The notes under the pieces: generated by a model
The model's database searches: none
Seen by the model: the letters and a program-made list of their open reading frames with translations, nothing else
What the model was told of the DNA's origin: nothing
Part shown: positions 36,629 to 46,019 of the stretch, piece by piece
Layout of the letters: each line of letters opens with the position of its first letter
Position numbering within the stretch: position 1 is the first letter of the stretch
Assembly: GCF_000368625.1 (NCBI RefSeq)
Contig: NZ_KB849579.1
Location: forward strand, 1-64,000
Origin: Acinetobacter schindleri CIP 107287
GTDB taxonomy: Bacteria; Pseudomonadota; Gammaproteobacteria; Pseudomonadales; Moraxellaceae
Length of the DNA stretch: 64,000 bases
Direction of reading: 5' to 3'
Program-made: the position numbers and the translations under genes

Positions 36629-36992
36629 AATTTACGGATCCATCTCTGACTCATATAATCAATCACGTGCATATTTTTTAATTCTCACAACAATTCAAAT
36701 AAAGCAATAAATTGATTTATTTATATAAAAAAATACTACACACAATAAAAAGTTATGGGCAGTAAAAATATTTAAATCCATGAGTATTATAATACCAATG
36801 AGGCATGAGTATTCTTTTACCAAAGAATCTCAATAAACGTATTTTTCAAAAAATAAATGCAATAAAAATTAAATAAAACCATCAAAATATTTACATTATA
36901 AAAATTCCTGCATATATTAAGAATACACAAACAAAATACGATCAACCAAAGAAGAAAGTCATCTAAAGCAGTCTTAAAATTGGGTTTTACTC
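36629..36992 (+). promoter_or_regulatory. AT-rich upstream region of the recombinase operon, with promoter
   Basis: This gene-free stretch of about 360 bp holds a good sigma-70 promoter: TTTACA (36890-36895), 17-nt spacer, TATATT (36913-36918), 75 nt before the first start codon. Further upstream a 10-bp direct repeat CATGAGTATT occurs at 36779-36788 and 36804-36813, spaced 25 bp apart, possibly a regulator or recombinase arm site. Base composition is clearly more AT-rich than the chromosomal genes to the right. Confidence 0.6.
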
Positions 36993-37574
36993 ATGACAAA
37001 TTCAACGAATAAAGTACTAAAAACATTTCGGGTGTCATCCAAAAACCTGAATTTATATTGCTACCCACAAAGCATCCATGCTTTTGTGTGTTGGCATGCA
37101 CTTTTTTCTCAGCTTGAGATTCAACAACGTGAGTTCACTTTTAAACTTCTGTCAGATGCAAAATGTGAAATCCCTATCATCATTACAGATAAGGAAGATA
37201 CATATTTATTTACAAGCCATTTCGCAGGAATACATGGATATTTCTATGACCCATCGCTGAAATTTAAATTCAAGGGATATCAGAATCTTGATCATCATGA
37301 GAATATTCTTTCAGCTCTACGGGATGTTTTAAATTTACTAGAATCAAAGCAGTTTAAAGTCATCTCTAAGCTTGATGTTCTCGCAAATTGTTTGAATCAA
37401 AATTATACCTCTACTCAATTACATCAAGTGTTTGGCTACAATCAACTGTCCTTAGACACCCTTAGAGAAATCACAAAACTTTCAATTAGACAAAGTCCAG
37501 CAAGCTTTCCAAAAAACCAATCAAGTGCTCAATTTTCATTAAACAACATACTCAATGCGTTAAAGGATCAATAA
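36993..37574 (+). CDS. Unknown 193-aa protein, first gene of the recombinase operon
   Basis: I do not recognise this family. The protein is soluble-looking. It has an N-terminal half rich in aromatic residues and beta-type segments (LNLYCYPQSIHAFVCWHALF, then IPIIITDKEDTYLFTSHFAG) and a helical C-terminal half (ISKLDVLANCLNQNYTSTQLHQVFG) that could be a small DNA-binding or protein-binding domain. Two bases separate its stop from the next start, so it is translationally linked to the two large recombinases and is probably their accessory factor. The start is an ATG at 36993 with no strong ribosome-binding site. Confidence 0.7.
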   Translation: MTNSTNKVLKTFRVSSKNLNLYCYPQSIHAFVCWHALFSQLEIQQREFTFKLLSDAKCEIPIIITDKEDTYLFTSHFAGIHGYFYDPSLKFKFKGYQNLDHHENILSALRDVLNLLESKQFKVISKLDVLANCLNQNYTSTQLHQVFGYNQLSLDTLREITKLSIRQSPASFPKNQSSAQFSLNNILNALKDQ

Positions 37575-37576
37575 GT

Positions 37577-39796
37577 ATGAACATGATTGGACATGCCTAT
37601 CTAAATTACGAGAAAGTTGATTTAGCACCTTTCAAGGCTTTTTATACAGGCTTAGCTAAAATAAATAAACAAAGAATAGAAGAAAATATTCGCTTAGAAG
37701 ATTTTACAAAATCTAGTGAAAGAAACGTTCTCATAGATTTAATGCAGAAAAATGAACTTAAGAGAACAAAAACCGAGTTACCCCTAGTTCATTATTTGTT
37801 TTCGCTATTTAATGTGTCCACAGAGAATAAATTGATTGCCTTGAAATGGGCAGTTTTCAACATTCAATCTTTTGAATCTATTGCTCAGACAGAGAATATA
37901 ACTGAAAACAATTTTAATGAGATTACTTCAAAATATAAAACTACTATCTGCGATATATGTAGATGTTTTAGATTAGCGAATCACGATAAAAACAAAATAT
38001 ATAAGACCTTAACTTCGATACCTTCAGATCTACAAGAGCTCATCAATCAGCTAGATTCTATTATTGGTAAAAATAAAGAGCGACTAAAACGCTCATTACC
38101 AAGTCTGTCTGAAGAAGATATCAATCGTTTAAGTGTTATTAAGAATGCTTATAACTTCATCGTTACACAGCAAAAAAGACAACGTACGCATTCTAGTCAA
38201 ACCAGAAAGTCTTCTAAGCCAATTGATCAACCAACATATAGACATAAAAAAGTTTCACTTGATGATGAAGTTTTACTGTTCACAACTTTTCGCAGTAATG
38301 AGGATACTTATGATATTGAGGATCAGGAACAGTCCACGCTTCAAGATCACGGTTTTAATTTTGATGAAAAGGAAAAATATTCTTTAGCTTTCCAAAAAAT
38401 TAAATTAATGGCACAAGCACAACATCATCAAAAAAACAATTTGATGAGTAAATCAAATCCGCGTGTTTATGATCTATTGACAGCTCAGCTCATTATGCAA
38501 CGCATACTTGAAAAAGCCACAGACTCACCTATTCATAGTTTATTGTTATTTTCAGTACTAAGCCTCACGCACTATAAGGACATAGTAAGTTTTAGCAACA
38601 AACCATGTGAATCCAATCGCACAAAAAAATTGTATTTGAATAAATTTGAATGTTACTTTAAGCAATCATTTGACGTTTCTACTTTTAAAAGTAATCACAT
38701 CAAACTCAAAGAGCATAAGCTGAACACCACAAACAGCTATGCTATTCCCTTGCCTCAATCATATTTTTCGACCCTAATTCAACTTAAAAAATGGGATATG
38801 GGCGATATTGAATCCGAGGTGAATGAATACTTAAGAACTATTGGTCAAGATTTGACATTTAACCTTACAGTAGAAAATCTGCCTCGTTTGATCAGTGATA
38901 TTACTTTAAATGAACTCGGTTACGAACTGGAAAGCAAATTGCTGGCTGGGATGAGTATTAAACACTATGTGTCCTGCAATTATTTTTCTTCGACAGTGGT
39001 TGATTTATTAGATAGCTATGAACAAACTTTAAAATTAGTTACCTCTACGTTTGATACTCAGTACATTCATAACTTGAGTAGTTCAATATCGTTCGGAAGT
39101 CAGCAATCTCCAGATGTAGCATTGGCCCAAGCCTTCTTTAATGAACTCGACCGCTGTGTTCGACAAGCTGCCGACCCATTTTCTTGCCTGAATCATTATT
39201 CTATTTGGTTATGGCACATCTGCATGATCATTACTTCAGCTCGACCAAGTCACTCCTTTCCACCTAATTTAGACTATATTGATTTTGAAATGCAGATAAT
39301 GGGTGTTGCAGATAAAGAGCAGCGTTACGCGAGCACGATTGGACGATGTATTCCTTTTAATGATTTTCTTAAAGCAGAGATACAGCATTATTTGGCATTC
39401 TTAAATAAATTTAAGACCTTAATGCAAATACTCTATCCTTCTGAATATATCCAACCCATTCAAGATGTTCTCAATGGGCAAGCTCCTATTCTCCTTTTCC
39501 AAGATAAACATAAATTAAGACCGTTTGGCCTGTCTGATCTGCAGCATATTTATGAAAACTTAGATCTGCAAAAAAATTGGACCAGACATTTTTGTCGTTA
39601 TTTCTTTGCACAGTTTTGTGATGAAGACATTATCAAATCCATTTTTGGACATGATGAAAATATGCAGGGTCTTTTTGATAAATATTCTAGCTTTAAGCCA
39701 ACTAACTTGAGTCAAATTAGAAATGCTCAGGATAAATTAGTCGCAATATTAAACTTAAAGGGTATGTCCAATTTGAATGAGGTTACTTTCATATGA
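37577..39796 (+). CDS. Very large divergent tyrosine recombinase (739 aa)
   Basis: The C-terminal about 200 residues carry a full tyrosine-recombinase set: R556 (ITSARPSHSF), H671-x-x-R674 (TRHFCRYFF), H692 (IFGHDEN) and Y703 (FDKYSSF), in the right order and with plausible spacing. The first about 500 residues have no motif I know. They include a basic, Ser/Gln-rich linker (about 195-225). Known integrases are usually 300-450 aa, so the N-terminal extension is striking. The gene begins 2 nt after the small gene and overlaps the next by 4 nt (ATGA). No stop or frameshift is visible. The function, DNA strand exchange for a mobile element, is inferred from the catalytic residues. Confidence 0.75.
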   Translation: MNMIGHAYLNYEKVDLAPFKAFYTGLAKINKQRIEENIRLEDFTKSSERNVLIDLMQKNELKRTKTELPLVHYLFSLFNVSTENKLIALKWAVFNIQSFESIAQTENITENNFNEITSKYKTTICDICRCFRLANHDKNKIYKTLTSIPSDLQELINQLDSIIGKNKERLKRSLPSLSEEDINRLSVIKNAYNFIVTQQKRQRTHSSQTRKSSKPIDQPTYRHKKVSLDDEVLLFTTFRSNEDTYDIEDQEQSTLQDHGFNFDEKEKYSLAFQKIKLMAQAQHHQKNNLMSKSNPRVYDLLTAQLIMQRILEKATDSPIHSLLLFSVLSLTHYKDIVSFSNKPCESNRTKKLYLNKFECYFKQSFDVSTFKSNHIKLKEHKLNTTNSYAIPLPQSYFSTLIQLKKWDMGDIESEVNEYLRTIGQDLTFNLTVENLPRLISDITLNELGYELESKLLAGMSIKHYVSCNYFSSTVVDLLDSYEQTLKLVTSTFDTQYIHNLSSSISFGSQQSPDVALAQAFFNELDRCVRQAADPFSCLNHYSIWLWHICMIITSARPSHSFPPNLDYIDFEMQIMGVADKEQRYASTIGRCIPFNDFLKAEIQHYLAFLNKFKTLMQILYPSEYIQPIQDVLNGQAPILLFQDKHKLRPFGLSDLQHIYENLDLQKNWTRHFCRYFFAQFCDEDIIKSIFGHDENMQGLFDKYSSFKPTNLSQIRNAQDKLVAILNLKGMSNLNEVTFI

Positions 39797-42762
39797 GTAA
39801 TCATCCACATAGCCTCCGTCGCAAGCAAAAAAATAATGCGAAAATTAAATCACTGATTACATTATTCTCGGAAAAATTTGAATGCTCAACAGATGAAAAT
39901 TTTCAAAGCATATGCAACGAAATCGACAAAAAACTCTTAGAAAAAGCGGGTTCCAATTTACAATCATATCGTTTTGGACGTTTACAATTAGCAAAATATA
40001 TCAAACGTCTTAATCTTGCCAAAGGTACTGATTATCCGGTTCCGAGTAGCCCTGTAATCTATGAATCTGTTATGCCACTGCAAAGCATTGAAACCATCAA
40101 GCACGGCAAAAATATCGTCCTATTTGTACAAAGGTTAACTCATCTTTGGCACACAACATCCATTGATCATCCCGTACATTGCCATGGATTTGCATTAATA
40201 AGCGCTATTCTCTTTAATGGTGTTTGGAATGAGGCAGAGTTAAAAGCATTTTCACACATCATTGAAACAAAAAAAAGTTTTGACTCTTTCTTAGATACTA
40301 AAGATCATTTCATAAGTCTTGAAATACCCAATTCACAGTATGGCAATAAAAAAATTGATCATCCTCATCACAGTACAACTTACACAAAAACCATCGTCAT
40401 ACACGATATCGTTAAATGTTGGTTATTCAGACTTAACCAATATGAAAAAGATTTGTTTACACAAGCATTAGACCCTGAACACGTCATTAATGACTGTATT
40501 CGTATATATTTGCCTGATGTAAAAATTCGATATAAAGAACTGATTCAATACGCTTTCTATTTCACGCAATTTTTGAAAAATGCTCAGCTTGATCAAATGT
40601 CTATAGGATTATTAAAACATGAAATTCCAAGTTCGAGCCCCCTCAAAAAACAATTAGCCGTCTACTTTCATCAATTTGATACATCTGCCACAAGATCTCG
40701 ATATAAAATCCTCGAACAAAATGAACGGAGTATTAAAGGCAATATTGAAAGTGGGCTAACCAACTTTTTGAAAGACATTCGCGTGATTCTTCGTGCTGAT
40801 GGTTATGTCGAAAAACTCATTGAACTGTATGCACGTGAACTTTCACCTTCAATAGAACGTATTGTCTTTTGGGCAATCATTCGTTCAAGACTTAACAGCA
40901 ATCAACTAGCTAAACTGAATGAAATTATTTGCAGTAAAAAGAGACTTTCAAGGACACTAATTCATGCAGACTTTCAGCCTCTTAAACGAAGCTCGCTGAA
41001 TACCTTTTTCTCGCAATTTGTCTTCCACTGGCTTTATTTAACCCAAGGTAAAAACATTCATGCATTCACAGCGATAGATTATGAAGAACTTTATGCTGAA
41101 ATTTTAGCGTTAAAAGCAGAACAAACTCGCTCAAACACGCAGAAACGCTTAAGTGAGTTTCATCACAAACAAGTGTCATTTTTTAACGCACCTAACGTGA
41201 ACTTAGAAAATTTGCTGACGATTAAAATTTGTAAAACTGATCTCGTTTCACCCCATCTTTTTCACAAAGCCCTTCAAGCGCTCGAGTCTATGTCTGAAAT
41301 CCATCGTCTGGATAGGTCGATGTTTAAGCATATCTTTACCCTTGGGTTTAAAGTTGGATTGCGGATCAATGAGACCTTAAATATTTTCGTTAATGATTTT
41401 CAAATAAATGCGGATCAATTGACTCTATGTATCCGAAATCATCGAAATAAAAATCAAAAAAGCTATTCCGCATACCGAAAAATTGCCTTACACCATCTTC
41501 TCAAACACGATGAACTACAATCATTAATGACTTACATCAATAATCGTAAGCGTGAGCTTTTAGAAAAGAGATATTCCCTGAAACAACCGTTATTTATTAA
41601 ACAAAATTTCAAAGAAACCCATAAAAATGAAGTCAATGAACTCTTAAAAACAATATTAGATTCTGTTTACCCTGAGCATCGTTGCACTTATCACAGCCTT
41701 AGACATTCAGCAATTAACCATCTCTATCTCGTACTAGCCGAATCCCCTCTTGCAAATCACTTTACTGATTATTCCGCTAATGAACAAATGAGAATCCGTT
41801 ATGCTTTATTAAGGCATGGCAATACACAACAAACTTGGTACGCATTAGCACATTTAGCTGGGCACTTAACCCCATCGACAACCTGTTCTAGTTATCTGCA
41901 TCTTGCACATTTAGCCATTACATACCAACTCAATCAAATGCATACGCCACTCACAAAAGAAGCTTATTTCAACATACTCCACTGTAAAGATAATACTTCA
42001 TTCCCCGTACAGCAAAGAGCGATTCACACTTTTCTCTATAAGCAGTTAACGCTTCATCCATATAAGGAATATGATCATAATTATAAGGAGCTACACGTAG
42101 CTGCACCCAATACACTTGTGCTTGGAGCCCATGATTCGGATCTTACATTCAAGTTATTACATCATATACTTTCAACTCCCCATGAAGATCATCTATTACT
42201 CCCAGAAAGCATTCCACTGCAAGTTGCAATAAAAATTCGTGATACGGCTTCTCAACTTAAAACGACGTGTATCAATCAAAAAAAATCATCTAAGTTATTT
42301 ACCACTGACTTCTTGCGAAAGCACCCTAATGCACTAATTACCAGCTTGCCCACTAATGAGATTGAGCAACAGCTCATTGGTTATGCAGAAAATAACTATG
42401 TAATTGCATATAAAAATCATAAAAAAGAGTTAATGCAGATTATCGAAATTTATCTTGAAAAGGTGCAATCCAACTCCTCAGAGTTTAAATTCGCAGTGAA
42501 TGAAAAGCGTCAATTGAAAAAATTTCTCTCATTCATTAATGACTTATTTCCCAAAAAATACATTCACTTGGAACTTTCTTCGAAAGTAAAACAAGAGCTT
42601 GGACATGTCTTATCAGACTTAAATTTAACCTCGAAAAACTTCACGATGTCAGAGGATAGTAAAAATATTAGCTTTTCATTCAAAATATCAGAGGGTAAGG
42701 CTTTAGGCGTATTTAAACTTGTGATGTTGTTAATCATTGTTTTTATCAAATCGGATATGTGA
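39793..42762 (+). CDS. Very large tyrosine recombinase with C-terminal extension (989 aa)
   Basis: The phage-integrase fold lies at about residues 480-710: R524 in GLRINETLNIF, H634-x-x-R637 in YHSLRHSAINHL, H691 in LAGHLTPSTT, and nucleophile Y701 in SSYLHLAHLA. These are better matches to the family than those of its neighbour. About 480 residues precede the domain and about 280 follow it, which is unusual. The start overlaps the preceding stop by 4 nt. The last about 20 codons end in a hydrophobic run (VFKLVMLLIIVFIKSDM) immediately before an IS5 remnant, so the natural C-terminus may have been replaced. With its two partners it resembles three-gene recombinase modules, but I cannot assign it to a named one. 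Confidence 0.8.
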   Translation: MSNHPHSLRRKQKNNAKIKSLITLFSEKFECSTDENFQSICNEIDKKLLEKAGSNLQSYRFGRLQLAKYIKRLNLAKGTDYPVPSSPVIYESVMPLQSIETIKHGKNIVLFVQRLTHLWHTTSIDHPVHCHGFALISAILFNGVWNEAELKAFSHIIETKKSFDSFLDTKDHFISLEIPNSQYGNKKIDHPHHSTTYTKTIVIHDIVKCWLFRLNQYEKDLFTQALDPEHVINDCIRIYLPDVKIRYKELIQYAFYFTQFLKNAQLDQMSIGLLKHEIPSSSPLKKQLAVYFHQFDTSATRSRYKILEQNERSIKGNIESGLTNFLKDIRVILRADGYVEKLIELYARELSPSIERIVFWAIIRSRLNSNQLAKLNEIICSKKRLSRTLIHADFQPLKRSSLNTFFSQFVFHWLYLTQGKNIHAFTAIDYEELYAEILALKAEQTRSNTQKRLSEFHHKQVSFFNAPNVNLENLLTIKICKTDLVSPHLFHKALQALESMSEIHRLDRSMFKHIFTLGFKVGLRINETLNIFVNDFQINADQLTLCIRNHRNKNQKSYSAYRKIALHHLLKHDELQSLMTYINNRKRELLEKRYSLKQPLFIKQNFKETHKNEVNELLKTILDSVYPEHRCTYHSLRHSAINHLYLVLAESPLANHFTDYSANEQMRIRYALLRHGNTQQTWYALAHLAGHLTPSTTCSSYLHLAHLAITYQLNQMHTPLTKEAYFNILHCKDNTSFPVQQRAIHTFLYKQLTLHPYKEYDHNYKELHVAAPNTLVLGAHDSDLTFKLLHHILSTPHEDHLLLPESIPLQVAIKIRDTASQLKTTCINQKKSSKLFTTDFLRKHPNALITSLPTNEIEQQLIGYAENNYVIAYKNHKKELMQIIEIYLEKVQSNSSEFKFAVNEKRQLKKFLSFINDLFPKKYIHLELSSKVKQELGHVLSDLNLTSKNFTMSEDSKNISFSFKISEGKALGVFKLVMLLIIVFIKSDM

Positions 42763-42763
42763 T

Positions 42764-43083
42764 TCAACCATGGAAAGATACAAAGAGCAGCTCGCTAGAG
42801 CGAAATGAATTACTTCGAACAGTTAAACGTTTAGGCAGGGCACTATGGAAAAAATGGTCAGGCTATCATCGGCGAAGTTTGGTTGAAACTAAGATGCACT
42901 GCATTAAATTATTAGGAGATAAACTCAGTGCAAGGCGTTTTGATAGCCAAGTCAATGAGATTCATGCACGTGTAGCAGTCCTCAACAGATTTACGGAATT
43001 CGGTCTACCACTTACCCAAGTTATGCCTTAAATTTGGCTCAATTAGGGGTGCTTTGCATTTCAAATCTTTGTGCAACATAGCC
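42764..43083 (+). mobile_element. Right-end remnant of an IS903-group IS5 element
   Basis: The frame ending at 43031 encodes only the last about 85 residues of an IS5-family transposase (RLGRALWKKWSGYHRRSLVE, then TKMHCIKLLGDKLSARRFD), holding the final catalytic Glu. The right terminal repeat (AAATCTTTGTGCAAC...AGCC, 43063-43083) follows. The left two-thirds is missing; the break is at about 42764, at the recombinase gene's stop. The terminus is nearly the same as that of the mini-IS5 at 19458-19570. Confidence 0.85.
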
Positions 43084-43410
43084 AGAATATTACCAAAAAT
43101 TGAAATATCAATATAAATTCTTTCTATATTTCCATAGAAAGATCTTTGATTATAAAATCCATGTCCACTGTATTTATATTTTAGCTAGACATTTTAAGAT
43201 ATTTTTACCAATCGGTAAATTTTTATTTTAAATTCAATACTTCTATAATCAAATATATGTGACTTTTGATACAGTTTTTTTCCAAAATTTGTGACCAAAA
43301 TGATCTCATATCACCAAAATCCATATCGAATTTCACCTCATATTTATCCTTTAAAATATATTAATATCAAATAGATAGATTGAATATAAATTAATGTAAA
43401 AAATCTCGTT
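43084..43410. other. AT-rich non-coding stretch between IS remnant and tRNA fragment
   Basis: About 330 bp with no gene. It contains short inverted or repeated pieces, for example TTTACC-N4-GGTAAA near 43207-43222 and a GTGAC repeat near 43259 and 43293. If the tRNA fragment beside it is an attachment site, this is where recombinase arm-type sites would be expected. I see nothing decisive. Confidence 0.4.
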
Positions 43411-43459
<49 letters not shown>

Positions 43460-43466
43460 AATTCTA

Positions 43467-43497
43467 AAAGCCCTGATCGAAAGATTGGGGCTTTTTT
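43467..43497 (+). terminator. Terminator of the former tRNA-Gly transcript
   Basis: The stem AGCCC(T)GATC-GAAA-GATT(G)GGGCT is followed by TTTTTT, directly downstream of the tRNA 3' end. It is the original tRNA terminator left in place next to the attachment scar. Confidence 0.85.
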
Positions 43498-43766
43498 ATA
43501 TCCAAAATATTTGGCTAACTAGAAATTAGATACTGAGTTGAATGTACTTCTCTCTGACTATCTCCCCATCTCTCACTTAAATTAAGTCATTCATCTAAAA
43601 GATAAAAATTATCACCTTCGGCCTACTATCCACGATTCTGGCTTAATCTTACGTAAAATCAAATGGGTATAGGATAATGCCAGTCTGTATCAAGACCATA
43701 CTAATAAATCGATTCCGAAACTGCTGTTTAGTATCGAGAAGAGATTTCATTTCTTGAGTATTAAAA
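43498..43766. other. Gene-free chromosomal stretch next to the attachment scar
   Basis: About 270 bp between two terminators with no credible coding frame. It may hold degraded coding sequence around 43660-43760, but I recognise no family. Confidence 0.4.
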
Positions 43767-43799
43767 ATAAAAAAGTTGGGCAGATGCCCAACTTTTTTT
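43767..43799. terminator. Rho-independent terminator after the aromatic-acid transporter
   Basis: An 11-bp stem AAAAGTTGGGC/GCCCAACTTTT (43771-43781 and 43786-43796) with loop AGAT is flanked by an A-run on one side and a T-run on the other, so it works in both directions. It lies about 20 bp past the MFS transporter stop. Confidence 0.92.
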
Positions 43800-43817
43800 T
43801 GCGTTGAAACTTAATTT

Positions 43818-45176
43818 TTAGCTTTGAGCAACTGCTGTATATTCTGCTTTTACTGCTTTTTTCTTCATCTGTTTCAACATAAACAGTGCAAAGGCAGCAA
43901 ACAGTGCAGGAACAGCTAGAAGGGAAAGAATTTCAAATGTGGTGAGGTTTAATGACATCAACCAGCCACCAATCACCGAACCGGCAACCGAACCTGAACG
44001 ACCTACTGCATTCGCCCAGCTCACCCCTGTTGCGCGACAATGGGTTGGGTAGAAGCTTGATGAAAAGGCATTTACACCCACTTGTGAACCACTGATCCCG
44101 ATCCCCACACCAAACATACCTAAAAGTAACAGTGGCATCATGGCATTTTCAATGCCAAACCCTAAGCACACCAAAAATACTGCACCCAAGATATATGCCA
44201 TGCTCAGCACTTTAGTCGAGTCAGTTTTATCCATCATGTAACCAATCACAATCGCACCAATCGTACCGCCAATCTGGAAGACTGAAGTTACCCAAGATGC
44301 ATTTTCAAGATTGAAACCATGATTGGTCAGCATGGTTGGCATCCAGCTTGAAATCAAGTAGATGATGAGCAAACTCATAAAGAATGTACACCAGATCAGG
44401 AAAGTACCTAATGCATATTGGCGGCTAAATAAGTCACGAATACCTGTTTGATTGATTTCATTTGGTATTGGTACCAGATGTGGAATATCTGCTACATGAG
44501 GTGCAATTTTACGGACAATTTTGTCAATTTTTTCTTGGGCTTTATTTTTCAACACCAAGAATTTCAGTGACTCAGGAAGGAATACAAGCAAGAAAGGAAT
44601 GGTTGCCAGTGGCGCAATCCCACCAATCATCAGAATCCCGTGCCAGCCGATACTTGGAAGCAGTTGTGCAGATAAAATACCACCCAATGCTGAACCAATC
44701 GTGAAGCCACAGAACATTAAGGTCACAAGATTAGAACGACGGCGTGTTGGACTATATTCAGAGGTCAAGGTAATGGCATTTGGCATTGCTCCACCTAAAC
44801 CAAGTCCGGTCACAAAGCGCCAAAAAATCAATGATTCTAAATCCGTAGCAAATGCAGAGATGAGACTGGCCAGACCAAATACAAAAATTGAACCAATCAA
44901 AATCGTTTTACGGCCCAATTTGTCGGAAAGCGGTCCAAAAACCAATGCACCGGCCATCAAACCAAACAAACCTGCCCCAAATAATGGCGCCAGACTAGTC
45001 GCTTCTAATGCCCATTCAGCTTTTAACGCTGGAGCGATAAAGCCGACAGCAGCTGTATCAAAACCATCGATCGCCACGATGATAAAGCAGAGCCATATAA
45101 TGAGTTTTTGTGAACGGGAAAGTGGATTGCGATCAATGAAGCTTTGTACATCAATCGATTGCTGATTCTGAGACAT
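43818..45176 (-). CDS. MFS aromatic-acid transporter (AAHS family), likely for 3-hydroxybenzoate/gentisate
   Basis: The 452-aa inner-membrane protein has 12 predicted helices. It has the AAHS-family opening IDGFDTAAVGFIAPALKAEW, the loop 2-3 motif GPLSDKLGRK, and GLGLGGAMPNAITLTSEYSP. These features are those of PcaK/BenK/MhbT-type symporters for aromatic acids. It is the last gene of the gentisate operon. A hairpin separates it from the fumarylpyruvate hydrolase gene, which may lower its expression. The substrate is inferred from the operon. Confidence 0.87.
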   Translation of the reverse strand: MSQNQQSIDVQSFIDRNPLSRSQKLIIWLCFIIVAIDGFDTAAVGFIAPALKAEWALEATSLAPLFGAGLFGLMAGALVFGPLSDKLGRKTILIGSIFVFGLASLISAFATDLESLIFWRFVTGLGLGGAMPNAITLTSEYSPTRRRSNLVTLMFCGFTIGSALGGILSAQLLPSIGWHGILMIGGIAPLATIPFLLVFLPESLKFLVLKNKAQEKIDKIVRKIAPHVADIPHLVPIPNEINQTGIRDLFSRQYALGTFLIWCTFFMSLLIIYLISSWMPTMLTNHGFNLENASWVTSVFQIGGTIGAIVIGYMMDKTDSTKVLSMAYILGAVFLVCLGFGIENAMMPLLLLGMFGVGIGISGSQVGVNAFSSSFYPTHCRATGVSWANAVGRSGSVAGSVIGGWLMSLNLTTFEILSLLAVPALFAAFALFMLKQMKKKAVKAEYTAVAQS

Positions 45177-45231
45177 AGGAAACCCTCTTTCAAAAACGTA
45201 TCCCTACGCTTTTGCATTCCTGAGCAAATAA

Positions 45232-45267
45232 AAGATGGCCCATGCTGTTATTGTTGTGAGCCATCTT
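45232..45267 (-). terminator. Intercistronic hairpin before the transporter gene
   Basis: An 8-bp stem AAGATGGC/GCCATCTT with a 20-nt loop is followed on the minus strand by a T-rich run. It sits between the hydrolase stop and the transporter start and could act as a partial terminator or mRNA-processing site. Confidence 0.5.
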
Positions 45268-45278
45268 TAAGGCAAATG

Positions 45279-45983
45279 TTAGATTACATTTACAGTGATA
45301 CCAGTTAAGCCTGCTACTTCAGCACGCATGACATCACCTTTCACAACTGCACCAACGCCTTCTGGTGTACCTGTGAAAATCAAGTCGCCTGCTTTCAATT
45401 CAAATAAAGTTGAAAGGTTGGCAATGGTTTCTGATACATCCCAAATCAGGTGGCTCACATCGCTGCGCTGTTCCGTCTTACCATTCACTGTTAAGTGAAT
45501 GTCTGCTTGATTGATTTCGCCTGTTGCAGAAATTGGGTGAATTGGACCAATTGGTGCAGAGAAGTCGAATGCTTTACCGATTTCCCATGGACGGCCTTTT
45601 TCACGCATACCCATTTGCAAGTCACGGCGAGTCATATCCAGACCTACCGCATAACCAAAAATGTAGTCTTTGGCATCTTCAACAGAGATGTCTTTACCGT
45701 CTTTACCAATGGCAACGACCAACTCGATTTCATAGTGGTAGTTTGAAGTTTGTGTTGGGTATGGAAGATCAACGGCTTGACCTGCAGGTACTGGCACAAT
45801 TGATTCTTTATCATTTGGCTTGCAAAAGAAGAATGGTGGTTCACGATCTGGATCAAAACCCATTTCACGTGCATGTGCTGCATAGTTACGCCCCACACAG
45901 TACACACGACGGACTGGATATTGCTGTTCAGAATCTACAATTGGCAGTGCAGCAGTTTCGATCGGTTCAAATACAAATGACAT
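45279..45983 (-). CDS. nagK: Fumarylpyruvate hydrolase (FAH family)
   Basis: The 234-aa protein belongs to the FAH superfamily. It contains VGRNYAAHAREMG, the metal-ligand motif YHYEIELVVAIG (ExE) and the aspartate in GYAVGLDMTRRDLQ, followed by KAFDFSAPIGP. In this operon it should hydrolyse fumarylpyruvate to fumarate and pyruvate, the last step of the gentisate pathway. It follows the isomerase gene by 36 nt. Length and motifs are normal. Confidence 0.88.
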   Translation of the reverse strand: MSFVFEPIETAALPIVDSEQQYPVRRVYCVGRNYAAHAREMGFDPDREPPFFFCKPNDKESIVPVPAGQAVDLPYPTQTSNYHYEIELVVAIGKDGKDISVEDAKDYIFGYAVGLDMTRRDLQMGMREKGRPWEIGKAFDFSAPIGPIHPISATGEINQADIHLTVNGKTEQRSDVSHLIWDVSETIANLSTLFELKAGDLIFTGTPEGVGAVVKGDVMRAEVAGLTGITVNVI

Positions 45984-46019
45984 ATAAAATTTCCTAATTT
46001 AAATCTTCAATAACTGTGT

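Noticed and set aside
42759..43031. A 90-aa functional protein after the recombinase
   Set aside because: It is the C-terminal end of an IS5 transposase, followed by the terminal repeat of that element.
44521..45165. A 214-codon plus-strand frame opposite the MFS transporter
   Set aside because: It is fully antisense to a clearly coding gene, lacks a recognisable domain and is explained by third-position composition.
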